From the NCBI GenBank assembly GCA_021829015.1, contig JAJZOJ010000002.1, forward strand, positions 1-23,940: 23,940 bases of DNA, written 5' to 3'. The stretch comes from Microcaldota archaeon (lineage in GTDB: Archaea > Micrarchaeota > Micrarchaeia > Micrarchaeales > Micrarchaeaceae). The notes beneath the pieces are model-generated. The model made no database searches, was not told the origin of the DNA, and worked only from the letters and a program-made list of their open reading frames with translations. Shown here piece by piece: positions 14,234 through 21,064 of this stretch; within the stretch, counting starts at the first letter, position 1, and every line of letters starts with the position of its first letter. The position numbers and the translations under genes were made by a program.

Positions 14234-14310
14234 CTCAGCTTGGATAGAGCGGCAGCCTTCTAACAACAGAAGAAAGCTGAAGGTCGTGGGTTCAAATCCC
14301 ACCAGGCCCG
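14224..14310 (+). tRNA. tRNA-Arg(TCT) with a 12-nt intron
   Basis: The cloverleaf is complete once a 12-nt insert is removed. The acceptor stem GGGCCTG pairs with CAGGCCC, discriminator G at 14310; the D arm is GCTC/GAGC; the anticodon stem GCAGC pairs with GCTGA at four positions with a G-A mismatch at 27-43; the variable loop is AGGTC; the T arm is GTGGG/CCCAC around TTCAAAT. Anticodon TCT is at 14259-14261, reading AGA. Mature length is 75 nt without CCA, which is not encoded. The first ten bases overlap the end of tatD. The intron occupies the canonical 37/38 site. Confidence 0.95.
14263..14274 (+). other. 12-nt tRNA intron at position 37/38
   Basis: The insert ACAACAGAAGAA separates tRNA bases 37 (14262) and 38 (14275). 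Anticodon-loop bases CTTC pair with GAAG inside the intron, leaving three-base bulges TAA and AAA on either side; cutting between the second and third base of each bulge, as the archaeal splicing endonuclease does in a bulge-helix-bulge, yields exactly this intron. The outer helix inside the intron is lacking, so the motif is a relaxed form. Confidence 0.85.
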
Positions 14311-14337
14311 ATGGCGTTTGCCGCAGAATGCCCGCAC

Positions 14338-15342
14338 TTATTCCGTTATCTTCGGGAAAACCTTTTTTATGTTGGAGTAGGTCAGCCGCTCTATCTGTTC
14401 CTCAGTAAAACCATCATCCGAAAGTGATTTCAGGAACCCCGCATAATTGTCCAGGCTCCTTATCCCCGACTTGAAGAAATCTGGCAGCCTGTTGTGGTCG
14501 TATTCCTTTTCAACCCTCAGGTGCGGCGCATGGTCGGTCTCTATCCAGTCTATCTTCCCGTCCCTGAGAAGCTGCCTTAGCCGCATCATCATGCCCTTTT
14601 CCCTTATAGGAGGATTCACCTTTAGCCACATGCAGCTAAATGACATCATGTCCTCCGTTGAATATGTCAGATGGTGCGGTGTTGCGCCGCAGCTTATCCT
14701 GACTGTTTTCCTTGCGTCATCCACAATCTCCACAGACTCGGGAGTCGTGATGTGCGCAATGTGAAGGTGTCCCTCGAAACCGGCGTCCCTGGCAAACATT
14801 ATCTGGTTCTCAACGCCCTTTATCTCCATTTCCGGAGGTTTCGCAAGATTCCAGCTTGAAGGGTTCTCAGGAACCCACAGGTTTGCCCTGCCAAGGCTCT
14901 CCTCCTCGCAGTGCACCGCGAGCACGCCATTGTATTTGGCTTCGGTCAATACCCTGTAAACGTTTCGTTGGTCCTCCTCCGCAAGTACTGATAGGTCCCC
15001 TGTCGATTTACCGGCATAGAGTTTTATCCCTACAACGCGCGGATTGTGCATGGCGACATCGGCTGCCTCCCTGAGCTGATCCGGATCCCTTGTCGCACCT
15101 ATGTATAGGTAATAGCCGTTGCTGCATCCCTCAATCTTGGCGGTATTAAGCCGTCTTTCGACAGTATCCTTGTCGATGATTGGCGGCTTCGTATTGGGCA
15201 TGTCGCAGATTGCGGCGACGCCCTGGCTTTCTGCAATGCGCATCACGCTGCCTATAGTCGCCTTGCTGTATTCATTCCAGTCCCTGCAGTGCACATGGGG
15301 ATCTATATGCTTGGTCGCATTTCTTCTCTGGGCATCTGGCAT
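14338..15342 (-). CDS. pyrC: Dihydroorotase
   Basis: This 334-residue amidohydrolase closes carbamoyl-aspartate to dihydroorotate in pyrimidine synthesis. The metal centre is complete: DPHVHCRDW (the HxH), the bridging lysine in GIKLYAGKST, histidines in AVHCEEES and HIAHITT, and the catalytic aspartate in IETDHAPH. Substrate-binding elements DMPNTKPP and KVNPPIRE are also present, and GATPHHL matches the family. The start at 15342 is supported by GGTG 5 nt upstream and a TATA box at 15375-15382; a longer frame from 15390 begins upstream of that promoter. No other pyrimidine gene is nearby. The end lies 28 nt from the convergent tRNA. Confidence 0.94.
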   Translation of the reverse strand: MPDAQRRNATKHIDPHVHCRDWNEYSKATIGSVMRIAESQGVAAICDMPNTKPPIIDKDTVERRLNTAKIEGCSNGYYLYIGATRDPDQLREAADVAMHNPRVVGIKLYAGKSTGDLSVLAEEDQRNVYRVLTEAKYNGVLAVHCEEESLGRANLWVPENPSSWNLAKPPEMEIKGVENQIMFARDAGFEGHLHIAHITTPESVEIVDDARKTVRISCGATPHHLTYSTEDMMSFSCMWLKVNPPIREKGMMMRLRQLLRDGKIDWIETDHAPHLRVEKEYDHNRLPDFFKSGIRSLDNYAGFLKSLSDDGFTEEQIERLTYSNIKKVFPKITE

Positions 15343-15374
15343 CGTTTCACCGGTAATTATTCCAACGGATAACC

Positions 15375-15382
15375 TATAAATA
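15375..15382 (-). promoter_or_regulatory. TATA box of pyrC
   Basis: The - strand TATTTATA predicts transcription from about 15352, directly before the GGTG motif and the ATG at 15342, so the leader would be only about ten bases. Confidence 0.65.
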
Positions 15383-15432
15383 AGTTCCATTTATATGAAA
15401 CTATGACAGGGCAATTTATAGGATAGGCATGA

Positions 15433-16317
15433 TCAGCTGTTGGAAGTCAGTGGCGCTGGGAGCGTCTCGATCTGGCTTAGGGACACCGGCCTGCCTATGG
15501 ATGTCTCGTTCAGGAGTAGCAGCGTGTCTATAGTATAAGCTTGCATCTGGTTTGCAGTCAGGGATGACAGGTGGATATTTGTCTGCGCCGATAAGTTGAG
15601 CGGCACGCGGTACTGGTCGGATATGCATGAATCAAACCCCCCATTTATCTGCATCTCGCTGAGCAGCGAATCTACGAGAGCGGCAGTGGAATTTTTGGAA
15701 TTGCCTGACGAGAGGTCCGACAATGCAGTGGAGTTAAGCCTAAGGCTCTCCGTCCCGTTGACGAATGTGCACGGGAGCCCGTTATGGGATGCCTGCCTTA
15801 CGAAATCCACCGAGGTTGAACTTGAGGATAGCAGCCTGCGCGCATTGGAGAGCAGGGTTCCAGATGAATTGTACTGGTAGGAAAGCCTGTTGCATGCCGA
15901 CTGGTTCCCATACGGGGACATGGAGAAGGCGCAGCTGTATGTGCCGTTGCCCGGAAGGTTTATGAATACAACATCGAATTCCTCTCCGATTGTCGTGTTC
16001 ACCAGGAAGGCGATCCCTATCCTGCTTGCGTTCCCTACGGATTCGTAGTTGACGAATATCGGGAACGTGGTTGATTTGGGTGAAGCGGCATAGGATGAAT
16101 TTGGCGTGGATATGGTAATGGTTCCCCCGTATGAAACGTTTGTCTGGCTGGGCCCGGTAGACGATAGGTATTGGATCAGTGACCCTATGCCCTCTTTCCC
16201 GGATATCGCAAGGGAATCTACCCTGCTTCCCGCAAGTGGTTTGTAGCTGTATAGCGCAAAAGCGGCTATTGCGACGACTATGACAACAGCTGCAATAACA
16301 TAGATTATCGTCCGCAT
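15433..16317 (-). CDS. Membrane-anchored, sequon-rich extracytoplasmic protein
   Basis: This 294-residue protein has one N-terminal membrane anchor (about residues 4-24) and an extracellular region with many NxS/T glycosylation sequons and four cysteines in two pairs, which could form disulfides. I do not recognise a domain. The region after about residue 75 looks beta-rich. The gene follows a winged-helix-like gene by 23 nt and a DRG-type GTPase gene on the same strand, but nothing in these neighbours suggests a shared task. Together with the protein at 7391-8470 and the DUF929 protein, it is the third anchored surface protein in the window. No clear ribosome-binding site precedes the ATG. 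Confidence 0.78.
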   Translation of the reverse strand: MRTIIYVIAAVVIVVAIAAFALYSYKPLAGSRVDSLAISGKEGIGSLIQYLSSTGPSQTNVSYGGTITISTPNSSYAASPKSTTFPIFVNYESVGNASRIGIAFLVNTTIGEEFDVVFINLPGNGTYSCAFSMSPYGNQSACNRLSYQYNSSGTLLSNARRLLSSSSTSVDFVRQASHNGLPCTFVNGTESLRLNSTALSDLSSGNSKNSTAALVDSLLSEMQINGGFDSCISDQYRVPLNLSAQTNIHLSSLTANQMQAYTIDTLLLLNETSIGRPVSLSQIETLPAPLTSNS

Positions 16318-16340
16318 GATATGATGCCTTTGGTGCGGGA

Positions 16341-16772
16341 TTACTCCCTTGTGGGCTGCTCCTGCTGGGCCTGTATCCCGCCGCGCTTGCCCTGCTTCTC
16401 CATCCTTGCCCCGGAAAACTGCAACTGCACATCCTCCTCCATCTCAAGATCCATCCACGCCTTTATGTAGGTCGCCATGTTCTTGAAGGGCTTGGAGAAC
16501 CTGTCGGTAAGGATGTAAGTATTGTTCTCGTGCTTAAGCAGCCCTATCTCAACCCCGAAGTCCAGGTATCGTTTTGCGGTAGCAACCGGTATGTGTTTCG
16601 GGACGTTCTTGAGCCTCAGGCCCTTCCCGATCTTGACAGAATGTATAAGAGTGGCGAACCTGTATGCCTCAGTCTCGTTATCGAAGAATATCTTTGCGAC
16701 GTCCTTGACCTTTACGTCCTTGAGCTTCTCCTTAAGCGGTGCATCCTCGAATTCCCAGTATTTTATCGCCAT
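16341..16772 (-). CDS. Small winged-helix-like protein
   Basis: This 143-residue soluble protein is not a named family to me. The middle (residues 55-95) reads like a winged-helix unit: a recognition-type helix VATAKRYLDFGVEIGLL followed by a short hairpin ENNTYILTDR, similar to MarR/ArsR-type or PadR-type regulators where a leucine-ending helix precedes a beta hairpin. A helix around FKNMATYIKAWMDLEMEED follows and the last 25 residues are Gln/Arg/Gly-rich and probably disordered. The ATG at 16772 has GTG exactly 5 nt upstream. It lies between the DRG-type GTPase (24-nt gap) and a surface protein. A transcription-regulator role is a weak inference. Confidence 0.72.
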   Translation of the reverse strand: MAIKYWEFEDAPLKEKLKDVKVKDVAKIFFDNETEAYRFATLIHSVKIGKGLRLKNVPKHIPVATAKRYLDFGVEIGLLKHENNTYILTDRFSKPFKNMATYIKAWMDLEMEEDVQLQFSGARMEKQGKRGGIQAQQEQPTRE

Positions 16773-16796
16773 CCCGTCACGATTATAAAGAGGGAC

Positions 16797-17897
16797 TTAA
16801 TGCTTAATAAATGTTATTATATCCCCGCTTTTGAGCACGTGCTCCGACCCTACCCTTTGCCTGCTGAATTTTGCGCTCGGGCCTGATATGTAGGCGCACT
16901 TAAGGTTGTCCAGTATTTCGGTGTGTATCTTCAATGCGGCGGCGCCCACTGTTGAGCCGTCCCTCAATATCATGGGCTTTGGGACTGATTCCTCCTTGGG
17001 CTTCAGGTATATTGTCATTATGCCAAGGTTATCGTATATCGACTTCTTGAGCCGCTCGATGTTCGTTCCGGATGTCGCGCTTATCGGCACAACCTGGATC
17101 TGATGTCGTTCCCTCATGCGCTCCGCAATTGCAGCGTAGTCTTCCGACAGGTCTATCTTGTTGAGGGCGGCTATAGCGCGCATGTATCTCGTCCTTCCGG
17201 ATACCACGTCTATCAGGTCATCCGTGGACATCTGCTCCTCTATCCTGATACGCGCGTTGTATATCCCGAACCCGGAGACTATCTCCGATATCTCCTTATC
17301 GCTTAGCCTTGACCTGTTCACCTCTATAACCAGTCCTATGTTGCTCGGGGATTCCCTGACGAATGCCCTTGGCCTGGGCTTGTTTATCGCAACGTGAAGC
17401 GACTTGAGTTCGCTGAGCAGTATTCCAAGGTGCTCGGGTTTCTTGGAGTCTATGACGAATACCACCAGGTCCGCGACCTTCATTGATGACACGACAGATT
17501 TTCCGCCGCCGGCGCCTATGTGGGCGTTCTCTATTATTCCAGGCATGTCGAATATCTGCACGTGCGCATCGTTGTATATCATCATCCCCGGAACAACGGT
17601 TGTCGTGGTGAATTCATACATCGCGGTCTTCGAGCGCGTGTTGGTGAGCTTGTTTATTATCGAAGATTTCCCCGCGCTTGGGAATCCCATCAACGCCACT
17701 GTCGCATCGCCGGCCTTCTTCACGGAGAATCCGATGCCGCGCTGGCCCTTACCCGCTGCGATTATGTCTTTTTTTACCTCGGCAATCTTCCTGCGCAGTA
17801 TTCCGAGATGCTTGTTGGTCGCCTTGTTGTATTTTGTTTTTGAGTATTCGCCCTTGAGCTCCTCAAGCCTTTCTTCAAGCGCGGATTTGTCGGCCAT
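16797..17897 (-). CDS. drg: DRG/OBG-family GTPase with TGS domain
   Basis: This 366-residue GTPase belongs to the archaeal-eukaryotic developmentally regulated GTP-binding (DRG) group, which associates with ribosomes. An N-terminal lysine-rich helical region (1-60) leads into the G domain: G1 GFPSAGKSS (71-79), G2 threonines in FTTTTVVPG, G3 DMPGI (117-121), G4 NKID (246-249) and G5 SATSG (273-277). A C-terminal TGS domain (about 295-366) ends with GSEHVLKSGDIITF. The family insert in the G domain is present around 160-235. All motifs are intact. The ATG at 17897 follows TGATC with TG 5 nt upstream, and a TATA-like element lies at 17934-17941. Confidence 0.95.
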   Translation of the reverse strand: MADKSALEERLEELKGEYSKTKYNKATNKHLGILRRKIAEVKKDIIAAGKGQRGIGFSVKKAGDATVALMGFPSAGKSSIINKLTNTRSKTAMYEFTTTTVVPGMMIYNDAHVQIFDMPGIIENAHIGAGGGKSVVSSMKVADLVVFVIDSKKPEHLGILLSELKSLHVAINKPRPRAFVRESPSNIGLVIEVNRSRLSDKEISEIVSGFGIYNARIRIEEQMSTDDLIDVVSGRTRYMRAIAALNKIDLSEDYAAIAERMRERHQIQVVPISATSGTNIERLKKSIYDNLGIMTIYLKPKEESVPKPMILRDGSTVGAAALKIHTEILDNLKCAYISGPSAKFSRQRVGSEHVLKSGDIITFIKH

Positions 17898-17997
17898 TTG
17901 ATCATTTTCTCGAAGTCAAAAACTTATGACGTGCATAAATGAATCTTTATCAAGATAAACAAACGTTTATGCTGCAGATTTTAATTATACATCACTC

Positions 17998-18004
17998 TTA
18001 AATA
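17998..18004 (+). promoter_or_regulatory. TATA box of the lysine-rich peptide gene
   Basis: TTAAATA predicts transcription from about 18027, giving a 20-nt leader before the ATG at 18048. The whole interval 17898-18047 is AT-rich and also holds the DRG promoter on the other strand; I see no further gene in it. Confidence 0.6.
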
Positions 18005-18047
18005 CTTAACTAGTGTTGGTTAGACTGCTATTAGCAAAGTGACACAA

Positions 18048-18110
18048 ATGGCAAAGAAAAAAACCAAGAAGACAACCAAGAAGAAGTCATCAAAGAAGAA
18101 GAAAAGGTAA
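18048..18110 (+). CDS. 20-residue lysine-rich peptide
   Basis: The frame begins ATG and encodes a 20-residue peptide, MAKKKTKKTTKKKSSKKKKR, made of lysine, threonine and serine apart from single Met, Ala and Arg residues. GTG lies 6 nt before the ATG, the usual arrangement here, a TATA box is suitably placed, and a hairpin-plus-T terminator follows 13 nt after the stop, so it looks like a complete single-gene transcription unit. The composition resembles histone-tail or H1-like DNA-condensing peptides and the basic tails of ribosomal proteins. I know no named family; nucleic-acid binding is inferred from charge. A chance frame is possible at this length, but the complete set of flanking signals argues against it. 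Confidence 0.65.
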   Translation: MAKKKTKKTTKKKSSKKKKR

Positions 18111-18123
18111 TGACCAAATTGTT

Positions 18124-18159
18124 GGGAACGATTGTTATCGTTCCCATTTTCTTCTTTTT
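18124..18159 (+). terminator. Hairpin plus T-tract terminator
   Basis: GGGAACGAT (18124-18132) and ATCGTTCCC (18137-18145) form a perfect 9-bp stem around a 4-nt loop, followed by a T-rich run to 18159. The T-tract is on the + strand side only, so it serves the lysine-rich peptide gene. Such bacterial-looking terminators are unusual in archaea, which commonly use T-tracts alone. Confidence 0.8.
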
Positions 18160-18169
18160 CCGTTTTTCA

Positions 18170-19471
18170 TCAAAACTTTGAGAACCTCCTCCTCAGGCTC
18201 CTGTCATTCTTCATCGTGTCGAATATTTTCCTCATCTTGTTGAATTCGGATATTAGTCCGTTCACCTCCTTCTCCGTTGCCCCGCTGCCGGATGCTATCC
18301 TTGATACCCTTGAGTGGTTGTGGAGAAGGCGCTCGTTCTTCCTTTCCTCCTTGGTCATCGAGGATATTATTATCTTGTATCTCTTGAGCTTCTCCTCCCC
18401 CTGCTCAAGCATGTCCTTTGGCACGTCGGGGGCGCCGGCCATCCCAAGTATGTTCTTCAAGGGGCCCATGCTCCCCATCGCCTTCAATTGGGAATAGAAC
18501 GTCTCGAAGTTCAGCTCCTCAGACTCGAGCTCCTCCGGCCTCATGCCGGATTCCTTAATCGCGGTCTGGACGTGCTCTACCAGGGACTTTATGTCAGGCA
18601 CGCCGAGGAGGCCGCCTATGAATTTGTCGGAATCGAAAGGCTCTATGTTGCCCAGTTTCTCCCCAGTGCCTATGAACATTACCTGCGCATGCGCCGCTGC
18701 AGCCGCGGAAAGGGCCCCTCCGCCCTTGCCGGAGCCGTCCATCTTGGTTATTATGACCCCGGAGATCTTAACGCTCCGATCGAATTCCCTTGCCTGCCTG
18801 CCGGCTATCTGCCCAGCGTCGGCGCTGACCACGAGTATCTTCTCGTCAGGAACGGACCTCGCAGCTACCGCCTTAAGCTCAGTGGTCAATTGGTCGTCTA
18901 GGGCGTTCCTGCCGCTCGTGTCGAATATAACCACCTGCTTGTCCCTGAATTTCTCAGATGCCTTTTTCGCGATGTCGGCCGCATCCGTGCTGTTCTCTAT
19001 CCCGAAGAATGCGACGTTGGCCTGGCTGGCAAGCGTCTCGAGCTGCCTGTATGCCGCCGGTCTCGTGACGTCGCAGCATACGACCGCTGCGCTCAGCCCC
19101 CTGTCCTGGTAGAATTTCGCCAGCTTTGCGGCCATCGTGGTCTTGCCGGAGCCGTAAAGGCCCATGAGCAGTATCCTATGGCCGGAGAGCTTCGGCAGGT
19201 ATTTCGGGCCGACCATCCTGAGAAGCCCATCGTAAACTAGGTTCGTTATGTAATCCTTGTGGCTCAGGCCCTTCGGCGGCTTGCTCTTGAGCGCAGCCTC
19301 CTCTATACCCTTCGTGAATTCCAGTACCAGCTTAACCTCTACGTCGGAGCTAAGGAGTATCTTCTGCAGCTCCTTGTTGAACTCCCTTATCGTAGGCGCG
19401 TCTATTATCGTGGCGCGCGTAAGCTTCGCTATGGCCTTTCTGAGACCTTCCCCCAGGTCCATGACTATCAT
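18170..19471 (-). CDS. srp54: Signal recognition particle protein SRP54
   Basis: This 433-residue GTPase binds signal sequences and 7S RNA and delivers ribosomes to the SRP receptor and SecY. The N domain spans about 1-95; the G domain shows G1 GLYGSGKTT (104-112), DTSGR (184-188), TKMD (242-245) and GSGKGGGALSA. The methionine-bearing M domain (about 310-433) has the SRP RNA-binding signature SSMTKEERKNERLL...SRVSRIASGSG. The G3 motif is DTSGR where most SRP54s have DTAGR. The ATG at 19471 fits a leaderless transcript from the TATA element at 19492-19499; an internal ATG at 19462 is an alternative. It diverges from a glycosyltransferase gene with only 42 nt between starts. Confidence 0.97.
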   Translation of the reverse strand: MIVMDLGEGLRKAIAKLTRATIIDAPTIREFNKELQKILLSSDVEVKLVLEFTKGIEEAALKSKPPKGLSHKDYITNLVYDGLLRMVGPKYLPKLSGHRILLMGLYGSGKTTMAAKLAKFYQDRGLSAAVVCCDVTRPAAYRQLETLASQANVAFFGIENSTDAADIAKKASEKFRDKQVVIFDTSGRNALDDQLTTELKAVAARSVPDEKILVVSADAGQIAGRQAREFDRSVKISGVIITKMDGSGKGGGALSAAAAAHAQVMFIGTGEKLGNIEPFDSDKFIGGLLGVPDIKSLVEHVQTAIKESGMRPEELESEELNFETFYSQLKAMGSMGPLKNILGMAGAPDVPKDMLEQGEEKLKRYKIIISSMTKEERKNERLLHNHSRVSRIASGSGATEKEVNGLISEFNKMRKIFDTMKNDRSLRRRFSKF

Positions 19472-19478
19472 TTAAATA
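19471..19478 (+). promoter_or_regulatory. TATA box of the glycosyltransferase gene
   Basis: TTTAAATA overlaps the first base of the srp54 gene. It predicts transcription from about 19501, just before the GGTG ribosome-binding motif at 19505-19508. Confidence 0.5.
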
Positions 19479-19491
19479 TTGGGTGCACACC

Positions 19492-19499
19492 TATATATT
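19492..19499 (-). promoter_or_regulatory. TATA box of srp54
   Basis: The - strand AATATATA is centred about 25 nt from the srp54 ATG at 19471, as expected for a leaderless transcript. It lies between the glycosyltransferase TATA box and its start, so the two promoters interlock. Confidence 0.6.
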
Positions 19500-19513
19500 C
19501 TTGCGGTGGTTTC

Positions 19514-20641
19514 CTGAAACTGCTCATTGCACAGTCGAATCTGACCCTTAAGGGAGGTGCTGAGCGCGTGCTTCTTAAGATAGCAGAGCACTACAAGGCA
19601 AAGATATACACAGCGGAATACGACCCTGCAAACACCTTCGAAGGATTCAAGGATCTTGATGTCGAGGTGATAGGCAAAAAGTCGGGTATACTTCCATACG
19701 GCAGGGCCGCCCAGGGCCTCAACTACGGCTTATCGTTCTACAACCTAAAGCTTAAGGATGATTACGACGTGATAAACCCGCACATGGCTCCCAGCCACTG
19801 GATACGCAACCATAACGAAAGGGTGCTGTGGTACTGCCATACCCCTCTTAGGGACATATACGACCTTTACCATTACAGGCTGTCTTTGAAGAAATTCCAC
19901 CAGAAGCCGGTCCACATCATAGGCGCAAGGGTCGTGCGGGGCATGGACCAGAAGGTGACCAAAAGAATAGAGAGGATAGTGGCAAACAGCTACAACACGC
20001 GCTCGAGGGTTGTCAAATACTACAACAGGCCAGACGCTACGGTCCTTGGGGGAGGGGTTGAATACGAAAGGTTCAGGAACGGCGGCGACGATAAGTATTT
20101 CCTTTATCCGTCAAGGATAAGCCCGAACAAGAGGCAGGATTACGCCATACGCGCATTCGGCCATTTCAAGAGGCAGGTCAAGGGCTACAGGCTCGTGCTT
20201 GTAGGCGCGGTCTCAAGGGACAAGTTCTACTACAACTACTACAAGAACGTCGCGGCGCTCGCCAAGGCGGTCGGTGACGTGGAGATAATAACAGATGCCG
20301 ACGAGAAAAGGCTCAGGGGCCTGTATGCAAACTGCACCGCGGTGCTGTATACGCCAATGAACGAGGATTACGGTCTGGTACCCCTTGAGGGCATGTCCAG
20401 CAGCAAGCCGATAATAGGGGTAAGGGAAGGGGGCATAAAGGAAACCGTTGAGGACGGCGAAACCGGAATCCTTGTAGACAGCATCGATGGTATGGGAAAT
20501 GCGATGGCTGAGATCGCCGAGAACCCAAAAGTTGCAGGGGCCATGGGCAGGAATGGGAGGAAACGGGTCGTTAAGCACTATTCATGGGCAAGATTCTTCA
20601 GGGAGTTCGACAAGATACTGAGCAGCGTGAAAAAGGGCTGA
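19514..20641 (+). CDS. GT4-family glycosyltransferase, apparent CTG start
   Basis: This protein of about 375 residues has the GT-B fold of family 4 nucleotide-sugar glycosyltransferases. It shows LTLKGGAERVLLKIAEHY at the N terminus, VLWYCHTPLRDIYDLY, the second-domain opening KYFLYPSRISPNKRQDYAIR, and the donor-binding EX7E motif (E284 and E292 in NEDYGLVPLEGM) with GVREGGIKETVEDGETG. No membrane helix is evident, so it acts at the cytoplasmic face, perhaps on lipid-linked glycans or glycolipids. No ATG, GTG or TTG exists near the proper N terminus. CTG at 19514, exactly 5 nt after GGTG, gives MKLLIAQSNLTLKGGAERV, a typical GT4 beginning. The frame is open far upstream but runs through srp54 on the other strand, so that extension is not real. 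Confidence 0.92.
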   Translation: MKLLIAQSNLTLKGGAERVLLKIAEHYKAKIYTAEYDPANTFEGFKDLDVEVIGKKSGILPYGRAAQGLNYGLSFYNLKLKDDYDVINPHMAPSHWIRNHNERVLWYCHTPLRDIYDLYHYRLSLKKFHQKPVHIIGARVVRGMDQKVTKRIERIVANSYNTRSRVVKYYNRPDATVLGGGVEYERFRNGGDDKYFLYPSRISPNKRQDYAIRAFGHFKRQVKGYRLVLVGAVSRDKFYYNYYKNVAALAKAVGDVEIITDADEKRLRGLYANCTAVLYTPMNEDYGLVPLEGMSSSKPIIGVREGGIKETVEDGETGILVDSIDGMGNAMAEIAENPKVAGAMGRNGRKRVVKHYSWARFFREFDKILSSVKKG

Positions 20642-20659
20642 GGATTAGGGATTATTGGA

Positions 20660-20992
20660 TTACTTCTGCTTGTCGGAATTCAGGGATATGACGTATTTCG
20701 AGATTACCTTCGAGGCGTAATCGAGCACCTTCTTTATGTTCGCCTCGGTGCTGGTCCCCGTGCATATCATCTTCCCGTTCTTGAACAGTATTATAACGGC
20801 CTTTGGCTCCTGTATCCTGAATATCGCCCCAGGGAACTGCTCTGGCTCGTAGTCCACCGCCTTTACCTCCTTTGAGAGGGCGTATAGGTCTATCGTGGCA
20901 TGAAGGTCCGCGCTAACCACGATGTTCTGTATCTTTATAGGCGGTGATTTTATCGGCCCGCCGGAGCCGCCTTTCTTTGCCGTCAGCAACAC
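20660..20992 (-). CDS. Single-repeat TATA-binding protein (half TBP)
   Basis: This 110-residue protein consists of one TBP repeat instead of the usual two. After a Gly/Lys/Pro-rich tail of about 18 residues it reads IKIQNIVVSADLHATIDL, then DYEPEQFPGAIFRIQEPK and VIILFKNGKMICTGTSTEA, matching the archaeal repeat (IxNxVxS, YEPEQFPGxIxRxxEPK, LxFxSGKxxxTGxxSE). The two DNA-kinking phenylalanines of a repeat are kept at F53 and F70, 17 residues apart as in canonical TBP. A stop follows directly; there is no second repeat downstream and no in-frame space upstream. It must dimerise to resemble a normal TBP saddle; whether it replaces or supplements a full TBP cannot be told from this window. GTG at 20992 fits a near-leaderless transcript from the TATA box at 21019-21026. 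Confidence 0.93.
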   Translation of the reverse strand: MLLTAKKGGSGGPIKSPPIKIQNIVVSADLHATIDLYALSKEVKAVDYEPEQFPGAIFRIQEPKAVIILFKNGKMICTGTSTEANIKKVLDYASKVISKYVISLNSDKQK

Positions 20993-21018
20993 CTTACGTT
21001 ATTATTGCACCGGAAAGC

Positions 21019-21026
21019 TTTATATA
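21019..21026 (-). promoter_or_regulatory. TATA box of the half-TBP gene
   Basis: The - strand TATATAAA predicts transcription from about 20997, five bases before the GTG start at 20992. Confidence 0.65.
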
Positions 21027-21036
21027 GGGATGTTAG

Positions 21037-21057
21037 ATGGCGCCGAACAGGCGCCAT
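21037..21057. promoter_or_regulatory. Perfect inverted repeat midway between two divergent promoters
   Basis: ATGGCGCC and GGCGCCAT form a perfect 8-bp inverted repeat around the 5-nt spacer GAACA. Its centre (21047) is about 50 bp from each predicted transcription start (near 20997 on the - strand and 21095 on the + strand). The symmetric position just upstream of both core promoters is what a shared dimeric regulator site would look like. It lies outside both predicted transcripts, so an RNA hairpin role is less likely. Confidence 0.55.
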
Positions 21058-21064
21058 GGAATGG

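Noticed and set aside
14224..14310. The tRNA being a pseudogene because of the insert and the G-A mismatch at 27-43
   Set aside because: Removing 12 nt at the canonical 37/38 site restores all arms, including a full acceptor stem, D arm and T arm; one mismatch at the stem end is tolerated.
19259..19513. N-terminal extension of the glycosyltransferase by 85 codons
   Set aside because: The extension runs antisense through the srp54 coding region and upstream of the predicted promoter; the GT4 fold begins at about 19514.
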